NCBI GenBank assembly: GCA_036850595.1
Contig: CM072155.1
Coordinates: 5,007,953-5,071,952 of the forward strand
DNA: 64,000 bases
Reading direction: 5' to 3'
From: Rhyacichthys aspro
Lineage: Eukaryota > Chordata > Actinopteri > Gobiiformes > Rhyacichthyidae
Position numbers and translations under genes: made by a program. Shown in pieces: positions 45,211 to 56,688 of the stretch. Under the pieces are notes generated by a model. The model was not told the origin of the DNA and searched no databases. It worked only from the letters and a program-made list of their open reading frames with translations. The stretch's first letter is position 1, and every line of letters begins with the position of its first letter.

Positions 45211-46930
45211 GAGGCTAGCAGTAGTAGCTAACTAGTGTGGTAACTAGTTAGTAGCTAGTTTTAGCCAGTGGTTTGCCTTCTTTTTTTTTCAGTCCTTCCC
45301 CAGCTACTGTAAAAATGATTTATCTTATCGCTGAAATTGATATCAATTTAATGTAATCCAAAGTTCTTAAGCTGCTTACTCCATTCAGCCATCACTTATC
45401 TGCAGGCTGCTTCTAAGACAGGTGGATCTAAACAAGCTAAGACTAGCTACTGCTCTCTGGCACAGGACTGGCATGCTTCCCCTGCTTTTTGGAAGCGTTC
45501 AAAACCGTGAGTATGAATCCAAGTAACTGGGCTGTTTTACTAAAAAGGAAAAGGTGAACATTCAAAGTGAAAGATTAAAGACTCCAAACAGAGAATTGAC
45601 TGAAATAGGGATGAAAGTGGGATATTTAAAGGGGAGGGGGGTCGGACTTAGACGCAGTAGTGATTGAAACCATCTCCTCTGTGTGCGAGCCTTGTGTGCA
45701 CCGATCGGTCAAGGGGCTTGGTCTAAGTCCATGCCTGGAGAGCTTTACCAAACATGGTCACGTAACAGAGACTCAATGAGAATTTCCCTTTCGCTACTGG
45801 AGCCCACATTCACAGCCTGGACTCCTCGTGGACTGCTCGGCTGAAGTCTCAGAAACGGGACGACCATCATCACCTCCGGGCCGAAACGCACCTGCGCCCC
45901 GCATATTCTGTCATCACCCATAATCCCCATCACGTTAGTGTATTCAGGCCTGTTTCCTGCCTCAATTACAACAGTTTACCTGTGAAGACATTTTGATCTT
46001 ATGACGTCATGTCTGTTTCCCCTTCCTCTCATTCAGTGTAAAAATAAATAGATTAGAGGGATATGCCATAATTGGAGGGATTTATATATCGTAGCTGTCC
46101 AAAATCAGCATTCCAGACTTTGGGGAGAGGCTATAAACAGATTTTACAAGAAGCTTAGACCCTCAGCTTGGCCAGAGTTGAGCAAAAATGAGTTATTAAC
46201 CATTTCGCTAACTGTCACCACCTAGCTTATCAAAACACGTTGTGAGCTCGTCCCGGCCTGTGAGGAAAAGCCAAAAGATGTGTGGATTTGTGTTAGTCTT
46301 TCACTGACAGATAAAGGCACAGATACAAAATACAAATGTGAAAGAACACTTTAACCTGTCAGCACTAAAACGAATGCTGTCGAAAGCTCATAATTAGCTT
46401 GATTAGCTACTATTAGCACACCTGTACTGAAGTCTTACATGCAGCTAATAAGTTAAGTGACTTCATAAACGATTATTTATTATTGTAAATATTTCACTAC
46501 TGACTTCTTGCTGGGCACAGCTCATTATGGACTCTGTGAAGGCTGAAGGGAAAGTGATTAAAGTAAATGATGAGATATACAGAATGATACTGTTTCTGGT
46601 TTTTATTTTTATTTATTTTTTACCCTGCCAATAGGAACACTGTGAGATTAAAAAAAATTAAAAAAAAATTAAAAAAAGCAATTTTTTCACCATAGTGACA
46701 AAAAATGTAGAAATATTGCTAGTCTATTAAACTTGTACATCTAACCTGTGTTTAAACATTGTCTACAGTGACAGAAACATGTGACAGTGTTCCATTTCTG
46801 AGTCCGAAACCAATTCCTATAGTGCACTTTAAAGTGGTTATGCCATTTTGTTGTGGGTTTCAGTGTGTGAACAGCGATTGTCACTGACGGCGAAAAATAG
46901 AACACAATGCTTTGTGTGATTAATACCTAA
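45211..46930. other. Gene-free interval
   Basis: No supported gene. A GC-richer patch at 45700-45940 is open on the minus strand (45745-45933) and on one plus frame, but shows no recognisable domain or clear splice pair. Confidence 0.5.
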
Positions 46931-47518
46931 TTTTTTTCTTCTGTTTGGGAAAATGGTTTAAACCCTAAATAGTATATTGTAGTGTAAGTATTATTAATAA
47001 TTTGTGGAAAAACAGGCTTCATTATGCCAGCTACTGTTTATTATAAGGGATTTGAAAAGATGAGAACCTCTATTCAGGAACAGAAAACCTTGGCGAATCA
47101 CATGCTCGAAAAGTCAGATGCTCAAAAAAGGAGCGCTTCCATTGGTTGACACCAGCGTGTCATATGACATTTCAGGAAGTTTGATTGTTGCCGGTGAAGT
47201 GCATTTTCAGCTCTGACAGCTTAACACAGCAAAACAATTCAAAACAGAAAAACATCAAGAAAGAAAAGGGAAGGAATGTAAAATGCAGATAAATACTGTC
47301 AAGTCAATCACGTAATGTTTAACAAGGGGGAGATGACAACCATCCTGATGCTGAAGTCACAGCTAAGCTAATGCTACACTATAAACTTCAGTTTGATGAA
47401 ATGTATTGCAGTATTTTATGGGGAAAAGTTGGTCAGTTTTTTTTTTTTAATAATAGAAGAGAAGCAGGAGAGGTCCCTGGGCTGCTTTTAGAGATGAGTG
47501 GAATCTGAGACAGGGCCG
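46931..47518 (+). repeat. Repeat A, copy 2
   Basis: It aligns with 2538-3072 over the full length, with an extra ~30 bases near the end (after agaagcaggagaggtc). It preserves 'cagataaatactgtc', 'gaagtcacagctaagcta' and 'gaatctgagacaggg'/'gtctgagacaggg'. No open frame is shared. Confidence 0.7.
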
Positions 47519-50500
47519 GCAAAAAAAAAAAAAAAAAAGTAGGTAAGATAAGTAGGTAGTGGTGGTTCAAGTTACTACGGCTTAAATGTATCATCCTTGT
47601 ATCATGCATTTTTTTTAACACATGTATGAGAGTCAAGTGACTAAAAGCTACTGGAAAATGGTTGTGCAGTGTCCAAAGCCATTCACTTATAGAGTGTGCT
47701 ATTTAGTCCATTATAGTGCTGCCCTATCTAGTATGTGAGTGGCTAGGGACTAGATGCCTGGTTTGGAACACATCACTTTTTACTACTTTTTTTGATGCAT
47801 TGTGGGAAACTTTGAGCACACAACATTTAATTCCACTTCATATTTAGACACCACTATAAAATGAGGAATTGCTGTCCAGAAATGTAAAAAATCTGACAAA
47901 ATGACATAAAATAGCACATTTATTACTAGGTTCATAAAATAGAATCATTCTCCATGACCACTTAAACAGACTCTTAGTTATTTCCATATATCCATTTTGC
48001 TGCGTTCACCGTGCCTATGGTGACCTTTACAGACAGACACGAATTGTGCATTAGGTACCTCAGCTTCACTTACATTACTTCCATATCGCCATTTTTGTAG
48101 TTTTTTAAAAGTAGTTTCAAGAAATGCCATTGTCCAGAGTAAGTTTGTTATGAGTAAGAATAAGTTGGTTACATTCATCATTTTTCCATTTATTATGAAT
48201 GGAAAAATGACCAATGTAACTCCCACTGTTTTAGACATTTGGGGACTTCCTATTCCAAAGAGACTGGTGTTACCTGATGACATCACTTTGTAACAGGACT
48301 CAGTATTTCAGGAAGCTGGAGCCTGTGAATCGAGATCTGAAGAATGCATAAAAGTTCACATAAATCCGGCGTAATATGAGCGGAAACAGTTTGACGTGGG
48401 CCAGCAGTTATTGACCACTTTTAATATTTATGGTTTATTATCTTAATCAGGTCTGTCTGAGGCTTCCTGTCCTACTGTAACCACAGGTCGGAGTCATGAT
48501 GTCAACAAGTGAAGCTCCCTGGGTTTCTTAAGGCCTCCTACCATAAATAGCCAGATACAGCGGAGAGAGGAGACAGTGGACACGGTACAAATGCTCTCTG
48601 TGTGTTCCTTTATACTGTTCTAATTTCTCAAGACGGCCTCTCCTTCGCCTCCTATCTCTCCACTTTCTCTGCCCCTCACATTTTTGTTCCTTCCATCTTT
48701 AAAGTTTATTCAAATGTGCATTTGAAGGGGTTGTATGTTATTGTTACTTTGAATTATTCTCCTCAGTATCTATTCTTTTTCTGGCTCAAGATTGAACTGA
48801 AAAATATTTTGGATCGAATTTATATTTCGGTGGCATTTTCTCCCAGATGCTGATAGAAGCCGTTGAATGAGTAGAGGAGGCCAAGCAGAGGTTGAAAAAA
48901 AAAAAAGAGTATTTTTAACCAATCAGGTGAGATTTTGTAATGCCAATGCCCATCTTTGATTGGTCAGCACTGTATGAGGGGAAGCCACGCAAATTGGTAT
49001 TAATGTCACGTGATTTAAAGTAGATATCAGGCGGGACATTTACATTTGTTGAGTTTAGTACACCGTTAGCAAAACTAGTAATTAGCTAGCATTGTAGTAT
49101 GGAGTATGGAGGGAGTTTGGAATATTTATTATTATAATTTTTTTTATTTACCAGCAGCTTAAAGTAACCAGAGCTGCCTTCCAAGAGAAAAAGTCGTTTA
49201 ATCGACCGAAATGCCTAAACTGAGTGGCTCACTGTGTTAATATTGTGATACGTAGCCACCATTAGCCTATCGTGTCTTTCTCTGTTCTATGTTTTAGGTC
49301 TTTATGAAGAGACCTTCGAGGACTTTTAAACATTAGTACGTCATCAGACCAGCAAATGACAGTCAACCGTAACATGCTAATACCAAGTTTAGCGTGCTTT
49401 TTGGCTAGCATCACAATTGCACATATTTTAGTAACATGAGTAGATATTTTAGTAGCTTATATATTTTAAACAGAATCAGAATCCAGTTTTATACATCATC
49501 ATTTTTTCCTCAAGAGTATTTTTTTTTCTAGAAATTCCTGTTCCGTGCGTTAAAGTCGCACCAAGTGGCTCCACTGACAACAGGTAGTGCACATTCACCT
49601 GTCCTGATCCAATCCACCCCAGAACTGGATGACAGGGTAAGTTCCCTAAAGAGAGAATATTTGCAGATTGGTGAACCTTGTCCCCTCTTTACTCCAGAGA
49701 GACTTTCTTTTATTTTGTTTATTTTCCATTGTGAATAAACTGAGATTTGCAAAACATTCCTATCTGTTTTTATTTACATTTGACAGTTTTTTAGGTTTAT
49801 ACATTAGTTCCACATGCAACTCCGGTGACAATTACCTTGCAGGTTTTGATCTCAATGGAAAAAATAATGTGTAATTCAACTGAACCGTTTAATGTTATAC
49901 TATACTGCTTTATTGCGTATGATCTCACCATCGGAACTCTATAAAACATCTGCACAGAAACAGAGCTCATTATGACACAATCCTCTCCGCCGTTGATATC
50001 AGCGTGACATATTTATTGCCTTTACTTTAACCAGGCTCCTTTAATCACCTGCGACCATCCATCCAGCGCAGGGTAAATGTTACCAGAAGTAGCATTATTA
50101 GTGAACGCACCCTGAACTGGAAGCCAATATAAACAGTGACACGGGCGGCGCGCTGCACACCACAGTTCACTCTGTAGTCCTTTTTTATTTTTAGTGTGAG
50201 GGATTCCTCTCTCACAGGACATTTCGTCTGTATCCATCAGTCGTGGCTCAGGCCCGGCTCAGGCTCCCATCATGCCCAAATAAAGTGTCGGCATTCCAAG
50301 TGTGTGCTCCGTCTCCGAGATGTTTAGAAGACCCTCGCTGGGTGTGTGTAAGTCAAATACTGTAGACGTCTGGCTTTTTATACATGCTTTTGAATGTGTC
50401 TTGAGCATTAGCTGGATTTTGAGCACATTTAAAACATATTTACAATTGTATTTTATTTAACAAAATAGTCAAAAAAGTCTTATCTGTTGGTGTGTGTTGG

Positions 50501-51302
50501 TTATTTCATTCTAAGCTTTTAAAAAATGTACTACTGGCTACATTTAGTGTTTTTGGCATTCCTCGATTCAGGTTAGCGTGTTACATAACAAATCCAAATG
50601 CTGTTTTTTTTTTTTTATTTAGCCAATCACAGCTCATGGAAGAAAATGTAACACAGTGTATTGCTTTACTTAATCCAAAAGTAAACTTGAATTTGACTTG
50701 AGCAGTAAAAACGAGAGCAGAGCATGGGCCAGATTTGTTTACAACTTTTTATTTAGATATCCTGCATGTTGTACCTTTAAAATGTGTTTTAATATTAGCA
50801 TTATTGTTAGCTTTATGCTCTGGTTGGGGTTCCCTCTTGTACAGCAACTAAGAACGATATGAAGTACCTCATACAAACCCATGGCAAACTCTCATCTTAA
50901 AGGTGTAGTGTGGAAAGAATTTGCGGTATACAACCAAACTTGTGGCTTTTAATATTTTTATAATTAGGCATTTGTCTATTTCGGGGGAAAAAAAGACATG
51001 AATAGTTCCATAAAGCCCATTGGAAGGAGCCATTAGATGAATCAATTCTTGTTCCTACAGCTGACAGGCACACACAGGATAAGAACTTTTGCTTGGACTA
51101 TAGTTTTTAATTTTTTAAGTGAACCCACCATCTGACCTTAAGGGGCTAAGTTGTGTGGCCTCCAAGTTATTGATTTGAGATTTGATGTGCTATAAAGTTG
51201 CTATTGTACTTGCTTTACCGTAGCTTTAAAGAGCAGCATGAAGGTGGACCTTGATGAAATAATGTGTTTACTCGTCCATTAAAGGTCTGAAGTCCATAAA
51301 AT
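47519..51302. other. Gene-free interval before the Gypsy element
   Basis: No exon is supported. It includes an A-run at about 47521-47538. A segment at 49480-49545 ('gattccagttttat'-like, 'tagaaattcctgt') resembles 59520-59595, suggesting another old dispersed repeat. The last bases (gtccataaaat) form the left flank of the LTR element. Confidence 0.5.
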
Positions 51303-52055
51303 TGTAACAACTCAACCTCTTCTTCAGGGAAAATATTGCTACAACGCGTTTGAGTCACGGGTGGACCTGCTATCAGCTGATAATCAAAAAAGAGACTGCA
51401 AAAATACCAGAGTTCTGGCTGCGCCGTACCGCATTTTAATTTGAAACTGAAAGTAAAACACCGGATACTGACAACAAACTTAACCCGATCCCCCTCTTCC
51501 CAAACAAAACTTTTCCCCCCAAACACAAACAACACAAAACAAGGAATAATTGTCCTTCTCGGTACCCCCCTTCAGTCACGGCGACCGACGTCACCCAAAC
51601 CCATTATCCGTTTTCCGTTTAGTCAATGATGAAGTCGTAACTCCTGTTACTCACGGAGCCCGCATGCACCATCTCAGTCCGACCGGCAATGATCCACAGC
51701 TCCAAAATCCTCCGCGAATCCACGCCTCGTAAATCCCAAACGTAAGACTAAACGAAACAGTAATCCCACAGTTTAGAGGCTCCGCGGCTCCACACACATG
51801 GACAGAGATCCCGGCCGGCGTCCTCGTACCTGAGTCCTTGTTTTGCCGCCGTGCACGCGTCACTTCCGCCTTTTTATGCCGGCCCCAAATTATAACATTT
51901 ACAATCACACACATTACAATACGGTCCACAATCCTCTTAATTGAAAAAGATACTTTTATCCCTGCTGTATACTTATTTATGTTATGTGCCATTACATTAC
52001 ACACATACTTAACAACAAAACAGCAGTTTAAAGGCAGAACTATGTGGCCTTTACA
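51303..52055 (-). repeat. 3' LTR of the Gypsy element
   Basis: 753 bp with ends TG..CA. On the minus strand it holds a TATA-like ataaaaagg near 51869-51878 and an ATTAAA poly(A) signal variant (attttaat on the + strand, near 51433-51440). Confidence 0.95.
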
Positions 52056-55000
52056 TTCCCCCCCCCCCAGCCAGCGGCTTATTGGGACCATAATAGGGCT
52101 TCATGTCTACCACATTTACAGTATCCACCCGTATCTTATCTGTCTGCCAACGAACGAGGTAATTTACAGGACCTAGCTTCTTCTCTATCTTGGCTGGCCC
52201 TGACCATCTGGGCGCAAGCTTGGCAGAGAACTTAGCTGAGGCTTTGGACAGCGGATGCGACCTAACCCAGACCAGATCACCAGCTACAAAGTGTACATCT
52301 CTGCGCCGTGCATTATAGTATCTGGCTTGTCTAGCTTTTGCCGAACCAACATGTCTTTCAACCTCTTTGCGCAACTGGGTGAATGTATGTAGTGTTTGAT
52401 ATGCAGGAGTGTTTGGGGACAGGGCTTTGTGAACTAGTCGTTCCATTGGTCCCTGCAGGTTCCGTCCTAAGGCTAACAAGGCAGGAGTTGTGCCTGTGGT
52501 TTCATGTACTGCCGAGTTAAGAGCCAGACGGAACTCCGGCAACCACTTGTCCCAGTCCTGATGATGATTTCCTACAAAGGAGGCAATCATTGTCTTTAAG
52601 GTACGGTTGACTCTCTCCGTCAGGTTGGTTTGGGGATGATAGGCAGTGGTGAGTTTATGAGTCACGCCCCAAGTTCCACACAGGTGGGACATCAGCTGAC
52701 TTGTAAATTGGGGCCCCCGGTCAGACACCATGTATACAGGAACCCCCCAGCGCGTAAAGACGTCATCCTTTAAGATCTTACAAACTTTTGGCGTCTTGGC
52801 GTCCTTCAGAGCAAAGAGCTCAACCCACTTGCTGTAATAATCCACAACGACCATCAGCACAGAGTTCCGCATCCTACTGAGTGGAAACGGCCCCATGAAA
52901 TCCACCCCAATCATCTCCCCAGGGGCTGTGACCTCTGTGGACTGAAGATGCCCGGCCGGCCTGACATTAGAGCTTTTGTACTGTTGACAGATATGGCATA
53001 CACGGACATGACTCCAAACATCCTTGCGGACTGACGGCCACCAACCCACCTCAAGGATCTTTAGGAGGGTCTTCATCCTCCCGAGATGACCTCCGAAGGG
53101 ACTATCGTGAAAGTATGCGAGGAACTGCGGCACCAGAGTAATAGGAACCACCAGTTGATAGTTGTAACCCCCGTACTTTGACGGGACTCCACGGTACCAC
53201 ACTCCCTGCTGGAGCTGGTAGTGGATGTGACCCGGCCTCGGTTGAGTAGTGGACTCTAGCTCCTGACAGGTTGGGTCTGCTTGTTGAGCCACAGCAATTT
53301 CCTGAAGAGAACTGGGGAGGTCTGACCAATAGGCCTTTGGGACTGCCAAGCATACCTTCCCTTCTGGCAGCTGGGGAGCACGCGACAGGGCATCTGGCAC
53401 CACATTACAGCACCCTTTCTTATAGTGGACACGGAAGGAGAACCCTTGTAAACGCAGCGTCCACCGAGAAAGCCTTGAAGAGGTCTTGGGGCAATTAAAG
53501 GCCCAGGCTAAAGCACTGTGGTCCGTGTAAACGTCAAAATCTGTCCCTTCCAGGAAATGCTTCCACTTTTCAACGGCCCACACGACCGCTAGACATTCCT
53601 TTTCAGCTGTAGAGTAACGAAGTTCAGCCCCACGAACAGCTCTGGACGCAAACGCAATCGGCCGCTCCTCACCGTCAATGATCTGCATTAGAACGGCCCC
53701 TAGGCCCACGTCACTGGCATCACAGTGCACCTGAAAACTGAGGTGGGGCCTTGGCTGGGCCAAAACTGGCGGTGACTGCAGCACACCTTTCAGCCGATCA
53801 AAAGCAGCTTGACACTCATTAGTCCATTCCCAAGGGACATCTTTCCTTTTCAGGTGGTTTAGAGGAGCTGATATGTCAGCTAACCTGGGGATGAACTTAT
53901 GGTACCAGCCAACCAACCCCAAGAACCTCTGGAGTCCTTTCAGTTCCGAGGGTGGCGGATAATCTCTGATTGCTGAAATTTTTCCTGGATCCACCTCCAC
54001 CCCTCTGCCAGAAACTAAATGACCAAGAAAGGTGAGCTGTGGTTGTAGCAGGCGACACTTCTTCACATTTAGGGTCAGGTTTGCCTGATGCAGCTTTCCA
54101 AACACAGCCTCCAAATCTCGTAGGTGTTGTTCTTGTGTCTTTGAGAAAACAATGATGTCGTCAATGTATACAAAGCAGATCTTCCCTCGTAGCTCCCCCA
54201 GGACGATCTCCATCAGACGCTGGAACGTAGCCCCAGCATTACGGAGTCCAAAAGGCATGACTTTGAACTGGAACAGGCCCAAATGTGTGATCATGGCTGT
54301 CTTGAGCTTGCTTCCTTCATCCATGGCCACCTGCCAATATCCGCTCCGCAGATCCAGTGAGCTAAAGTACTGTGCCCCTTGCAAGGACTCCAGTATCTCA
54401 TGTATGAGGGGCATGGGATAAGCATCATGCTGTGTTTTTGCGTTGACCCCTCTATAGTCCACACAGAATCGTGGGGTTCCATCCTTCCTCGGTGTTAACA
54501 CCACTGGCGACGCCCAGGGAGAGGTGGAAGGTTCTATAACCCCCGTACTGAGCATCTTCTGGATTTGCTCTTCGATGATCGCTTGTTTTTGGATCGACAC
54601 CCTGTAAGCCCTTCTTCTCACTGGCCCTTCATCTGTTGTTAAAATCTTGTGCTGTATTACCCTGGTGGCACCAGTAGACTCAGTCCAAACACTAGGCCAC
54701 TTCTGCAGCAATGGCCTAACCACTTCTAGCTGGGCTTCCAGGAGAGGGACTACAGGCGGCTTAGCCGTGGGTTCCTCCGACACAGGCACATAGAAATTAA
54801 TGGAAGGCAAGGCATGACTCCATCGAAGTGTGGTCCGGGACTTGGAAAGAAACTTGTACTCCCTTCCTCCAGGCATAATGTACTTCCTCAAATGGGGTTT
54901 CAGTACGATCTGAGATATTGCCATGAAGTCGAGTCCCAACAACAAAGGCATACACAGGTGTCCATCGTCCAGCACATGTATCCCCAGGGTCCCATGAAAA

Positions 55001-55350
55001 TCATGCAAGGTTAGGAACAGGGAGGCCTTCCCTATCGCTTTGTTTTCTTGCCCATTAGCCATGACAAATTTCGGAATCTCAGTTGGGCTCAGGACCTCTC
55101 CTTCCTTCTTCATTAGGTTCCACAACGAGTAACTCATCAGGGAGTAAGTACAGCCAGAATCGAGAACTGCATCACCTTTCGAACCCCTGATGCTTACGGG
55201 AACAACCAGGAGAGAGGGTTCACCAATGGCCGCAGCAATATCAGCCCCGGACCCACGACCAGATCCATGCTCAGTTTTTTGCTTGCTTTTTCGGCGGGTT
55301 GGTTTGCTGGACCCGGCTCCAATAGTCTTTGGTGTTGCTCCAATCTTTCT
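52051..55350 (-). CDS. pol: Gypsy pol polyprotein (PR-RT-RNaseH-IN)
   Basis: The frame is open from 55350 to the TAA at 52051 (1,099 codons; the first ATG is at 55137). The protease active site DSG (55161-55153, in AVLDSGCTYS) lies upstream of that ATG, so translation must enter from gag by frameshifting rather than at the ATG. Numbering from the ATG: a protease LLGLDF block near 66-71; reverse transcriptase about 195-375 with LDLRSGYWQ and catalytic YIDD (324-327); RNase H about 465-585 (HCDASDVGLG, YTDHSALAW); integrase zinc finger His677, His684, Cys714, Cys717; catalytic Asp746, Asp806 and Glu841 (DD34E spacing); and a C-terminal GPY/F-like domain. There is no chromodomain. All catalytic residues are present. 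Replication enzymes of the element; no host role is implied. Confidence 0.93.
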   Translation of the reverse strand, partial: RKIGATPKTIGAGSSKPTRRKSKQKTEHGSGRGSGADIAAAIGEPSLLVVPVSIRGSKGDAVLDSGCTYSLMSYSLWNLMKKEGEVLSPTEIPKFVMANGQENKAIGKASLFLTLHDFHGTLGIHVLDDGHLCMPLLLGLDFMAISQIVLKPHLRKYIMPGGREYKFLSKSRTTLRWSHALPSINFYVPVSEEPTAKPPVVPLLEAQLEVVRPLLQKWPSVWTESTGATRVIQHKILTTDEGPVRRRAYRVSIQKQAIIEEQIQKMLSTGVIEPSTSPWASPVVLTPRKDGTPRFCVDYRGVNAKTQHDAYPMPLIHEILESLQGAQYFSSLDLRSGYWQVAMDEGSKLKTAMITHLGLFQFKVMPFGLRNAGATFQRLMEIVLGELRGKICFVYIDDIIVFSKTQEQHLRDLEAVFGKLHQANLTLNVKKCRLLQPQLTFLGHLVSGRGVEVDPGKISAIRDYPPPSELKGLQRFLGLVGWYHKFIPRLADISAPLNHLKRKDVPWEWTNECQAAFDRLKGVLQSPPVLAQPRPHLSFQVHCDASDVGLGAVLMQIIDGEERPIAFASRAVRGAELRYSTAEKECLAVVWAVEKWKHFLEGTDFDVYTDHSALAWAFNCPKTSSRLSRWTLRLQGFSFRVHYKKGCCNVVPDALSRAPQLPEGKVCLAVPKAYWSDLPSSLQEIAVAQQADPTCQELESTTQPRPGHIHYQLQQGVWYRGVPSKYGGYNYQLVVPITLVPQFLAYFHDSPFGGHLGRMKTLLKILEVGWWPSVRKDVWSHVRVCHICQQYKSSNVRPAGHLQSTEVTAPGEMIGVDFMGPFPLSRMRNSVLMVVVDYYSKWVELFALKDAKTPKVCKILKDDVFTRWGVPVYMVSDRGPQFTSQLMSHLCGTWGVTHKLTTAYHPQTNLTERVNRTLKTMIASFVGNHHQDWDKWLPEFRLALNSAVHETTGTTPALLALGRNLQGPMERLVHKALSPNTPAYQTLHTFTQLRKEVERHVGSAKARQARYYNARRRDVHFVAGDLVWVRSHPLSKASAKFSAKLAPRWSGPAKIEKKLGPVNYLVRWQTDKIRVDTVNVVDMKPYYGPNKPLAGGGGM
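52056..52070 (-). other. Polypurine tract
   Basis: On the minus strand the sequence ctgggggggggggaa lies directly against the 3' LTR. It is the expected plus-strand priming site. It also encodes the final glycines of pol, and the pol TAA lies a few bases inside the LTR. Confidence 0.85.
55271..55350 (-). promoter_or_regulatory. gag-pol overlap, presumed recoding site
   Basis: The pol frame opens after TGA-TAG at 55356-55351, and gag stops at 55271, leaving an 80-nt overlap. The heptamer AAAAAAC abuts the gag TGA in the phase of a -1 slip site. However, the -1 frame soon meets a stop and pol lies in the +1 frame. Either a +1 shift occurs at the stop or this copy carries an indel. Confidence 0.5.
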
Positions 55351-56404
55351 CTATCAAAGATCCAACCTTGACCAACTGTTCCACTGTAGCCACAATGCCA
55401 CGTAACCCGCTAGCTAACCTGGGATTACAGGCACTGAGGATGCGTCTCACGATCTCCTCTTCCTCCATGTCCGGTCTCCACTTCAGGCAGAGTGCACGGT
55501 GATCATATGCAAAGTCTCTAAGGCACTGACTCGGCGTCTGGACATTAGAGCGCAGTTGCTCCTCAATCTCGGATTGATAATCTGTAGGCAAAAAGGCTTC
55601 AAGGAAGGCCTTCTTGAACCCTGCCCAATTTGTTATTTTATTACGAGCAGCCAACCACCAACTCCGTGCCGGCCCCTTCAACACTGCATTCAGGGTACCT
55701 AGTAGCTCAACGTCACTCAGCGGCCTAAGCGCCAGGAAGTTTTCACACTGCTCGATGAAGTCGGTGGTATCAGAAGAGCTTCTGGACTCCCCAAACTGAG
55801 GAAATTCCATTCTGATAGGCGGTCTGGCAGTAACGGCAGGTGTAAGAGGGAAGGTGACATCTCCCTCGGTTGGGTGCTGGCTGGCCGAAACGGGTACTGC
55901 AGGAGTAGAAAAACTGGTGGGCCTCCAGGTAAGCCGACTTCTGGTCAAAGTTCTCCTCAGCTCCTCTTTCCAGCACTGGTCTCTGCGCTGTAGACAGGAA
56001 GCCACGACCTGGTCAAACCGTAGCAGCGAGGCATCAATGTATTCTTTTGTCTCCTTGACCATGGCGTCCATTGCAGCCCTAAGGCCCTCCTCTCGATTGA
56101 GGGTACTATCCACTGCCTCTTGAAGTCGGTTTTGAAGGATATCGAGCCTCTGCTGCAGCGTCTGCACCTGTTCCAGCACTGACTCCGATTCCCCATCATC
56201 CCCCTCTTCAGCATGTGTAGATTCCTGCTCAGGTTGGTCTAAATACATAGTCTCCAATAAGCTAGTTAATTCTGAGACCACACTCTGCTGCCTCCTGGTC
56301 ACATGGCGGTAGGGATTGGAAGGGTTGTCCGTAACTGGAGACGGCTCCGACTGTTCTGATGCACCATCCTCATCCACTAGTGTCTGCTGGCCTGGAGTAG
56401 CCAT
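55271..56404 (-). CDS. gag: Gypsy gag polyprotein
   Basis: 377 residues. An acidic N-terminus is followed by a probable coiled coil (about 75-125), a Pro/Thr-rich linker (about 160-195) and a retrotransposon-gag capsid-like domain (about 198-345). That domain has the typical 'LKGPARSWW' (242-250) and 'AGFKKAFLEAF' (261-271) blocks. The C-terminus is short and basic (PPKKQAKN), with no CCHC zinc knuckle anywhere. It ends in TGA directly after an A-AAA-AAC heptamer. The last 80 nt overlap the pol frame, which is +1 (or -2) relative to gag. The start is the first ATG after the leader. It forms the intracellular particle of the element. Confidence 0.9.
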   Translation of the reverse strand: MATPGQQTLVDEDGASEQSEPSPVTDNPSNPYRHVTRRQQSVVSELTSLLETMYLDQPEQESTHAEEGDDGESESVLEQVQTLQQRLDILQNRLQEAVDSTLNREEGLRAAMDAMVKETKEYIDASLLRFDQVVASCLQRRDQCWKEELRRTLTRSRLTWRPTSFSTPAVPVSASQHPTEGDVTFPLTPAVTARPPIRMEFPQFGESRSSSDTTDFIEQCENFLALRPLSDVELLGTLNAVLKGPARSWWLAARNKITNWAGFKKAFLEAFLPTDYQSEIEEQLRSNVQTPSQCLRDFAYDHRALCLKWRPDMEEEEIVRRILSACNPRLASGLRGIVATVEQLVKVGSLIEKDWSNTKDYWSRVQQTNPPKKQAKN

Positions 56405-56688
56405 CCTCTCCAGTGTGAGTGTAAATGTGTGAGTGTGCGCGAATGTATGTAAATGAATGAATAAACTAAAATCTTCTTCTCATTACTAAAGCGCAAAAAC
56501 TGAATCTAGGACACCCCAAATTGACTTTTAATTATTATCACTTTTCCGAACTTCAGTTTGTACCTTCTACTGTAGCACTACAAGTACAACTTTACAAATT
56601 ATCAAAGTCGAAAACACCTAATGTAAATGACCCAACAACAAAAGCGCCCCTTCAGGTGCGTCAGCTGATTTAAAAATAACCAATCCGT
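56405..56688 (-). other. Gypsy untranslated leader
   Basis: 284 bases between the primer-binding site and the gag ATG. No upstream open frame of note. Confidence 0.7.

Noticed and set aside
51215..52235. Short open frames on both strands within the LTR and its surroundings
   Set aside because: They fall in LTR sequence and recur at the other LTR; no known protein, explained by the retrotransposon.
54152..56214. Open frames on the + strand and in alternative frames across the Gypsy interior
   Set aside because: They are shadows of gag and pol, which carry the recognisable domains.
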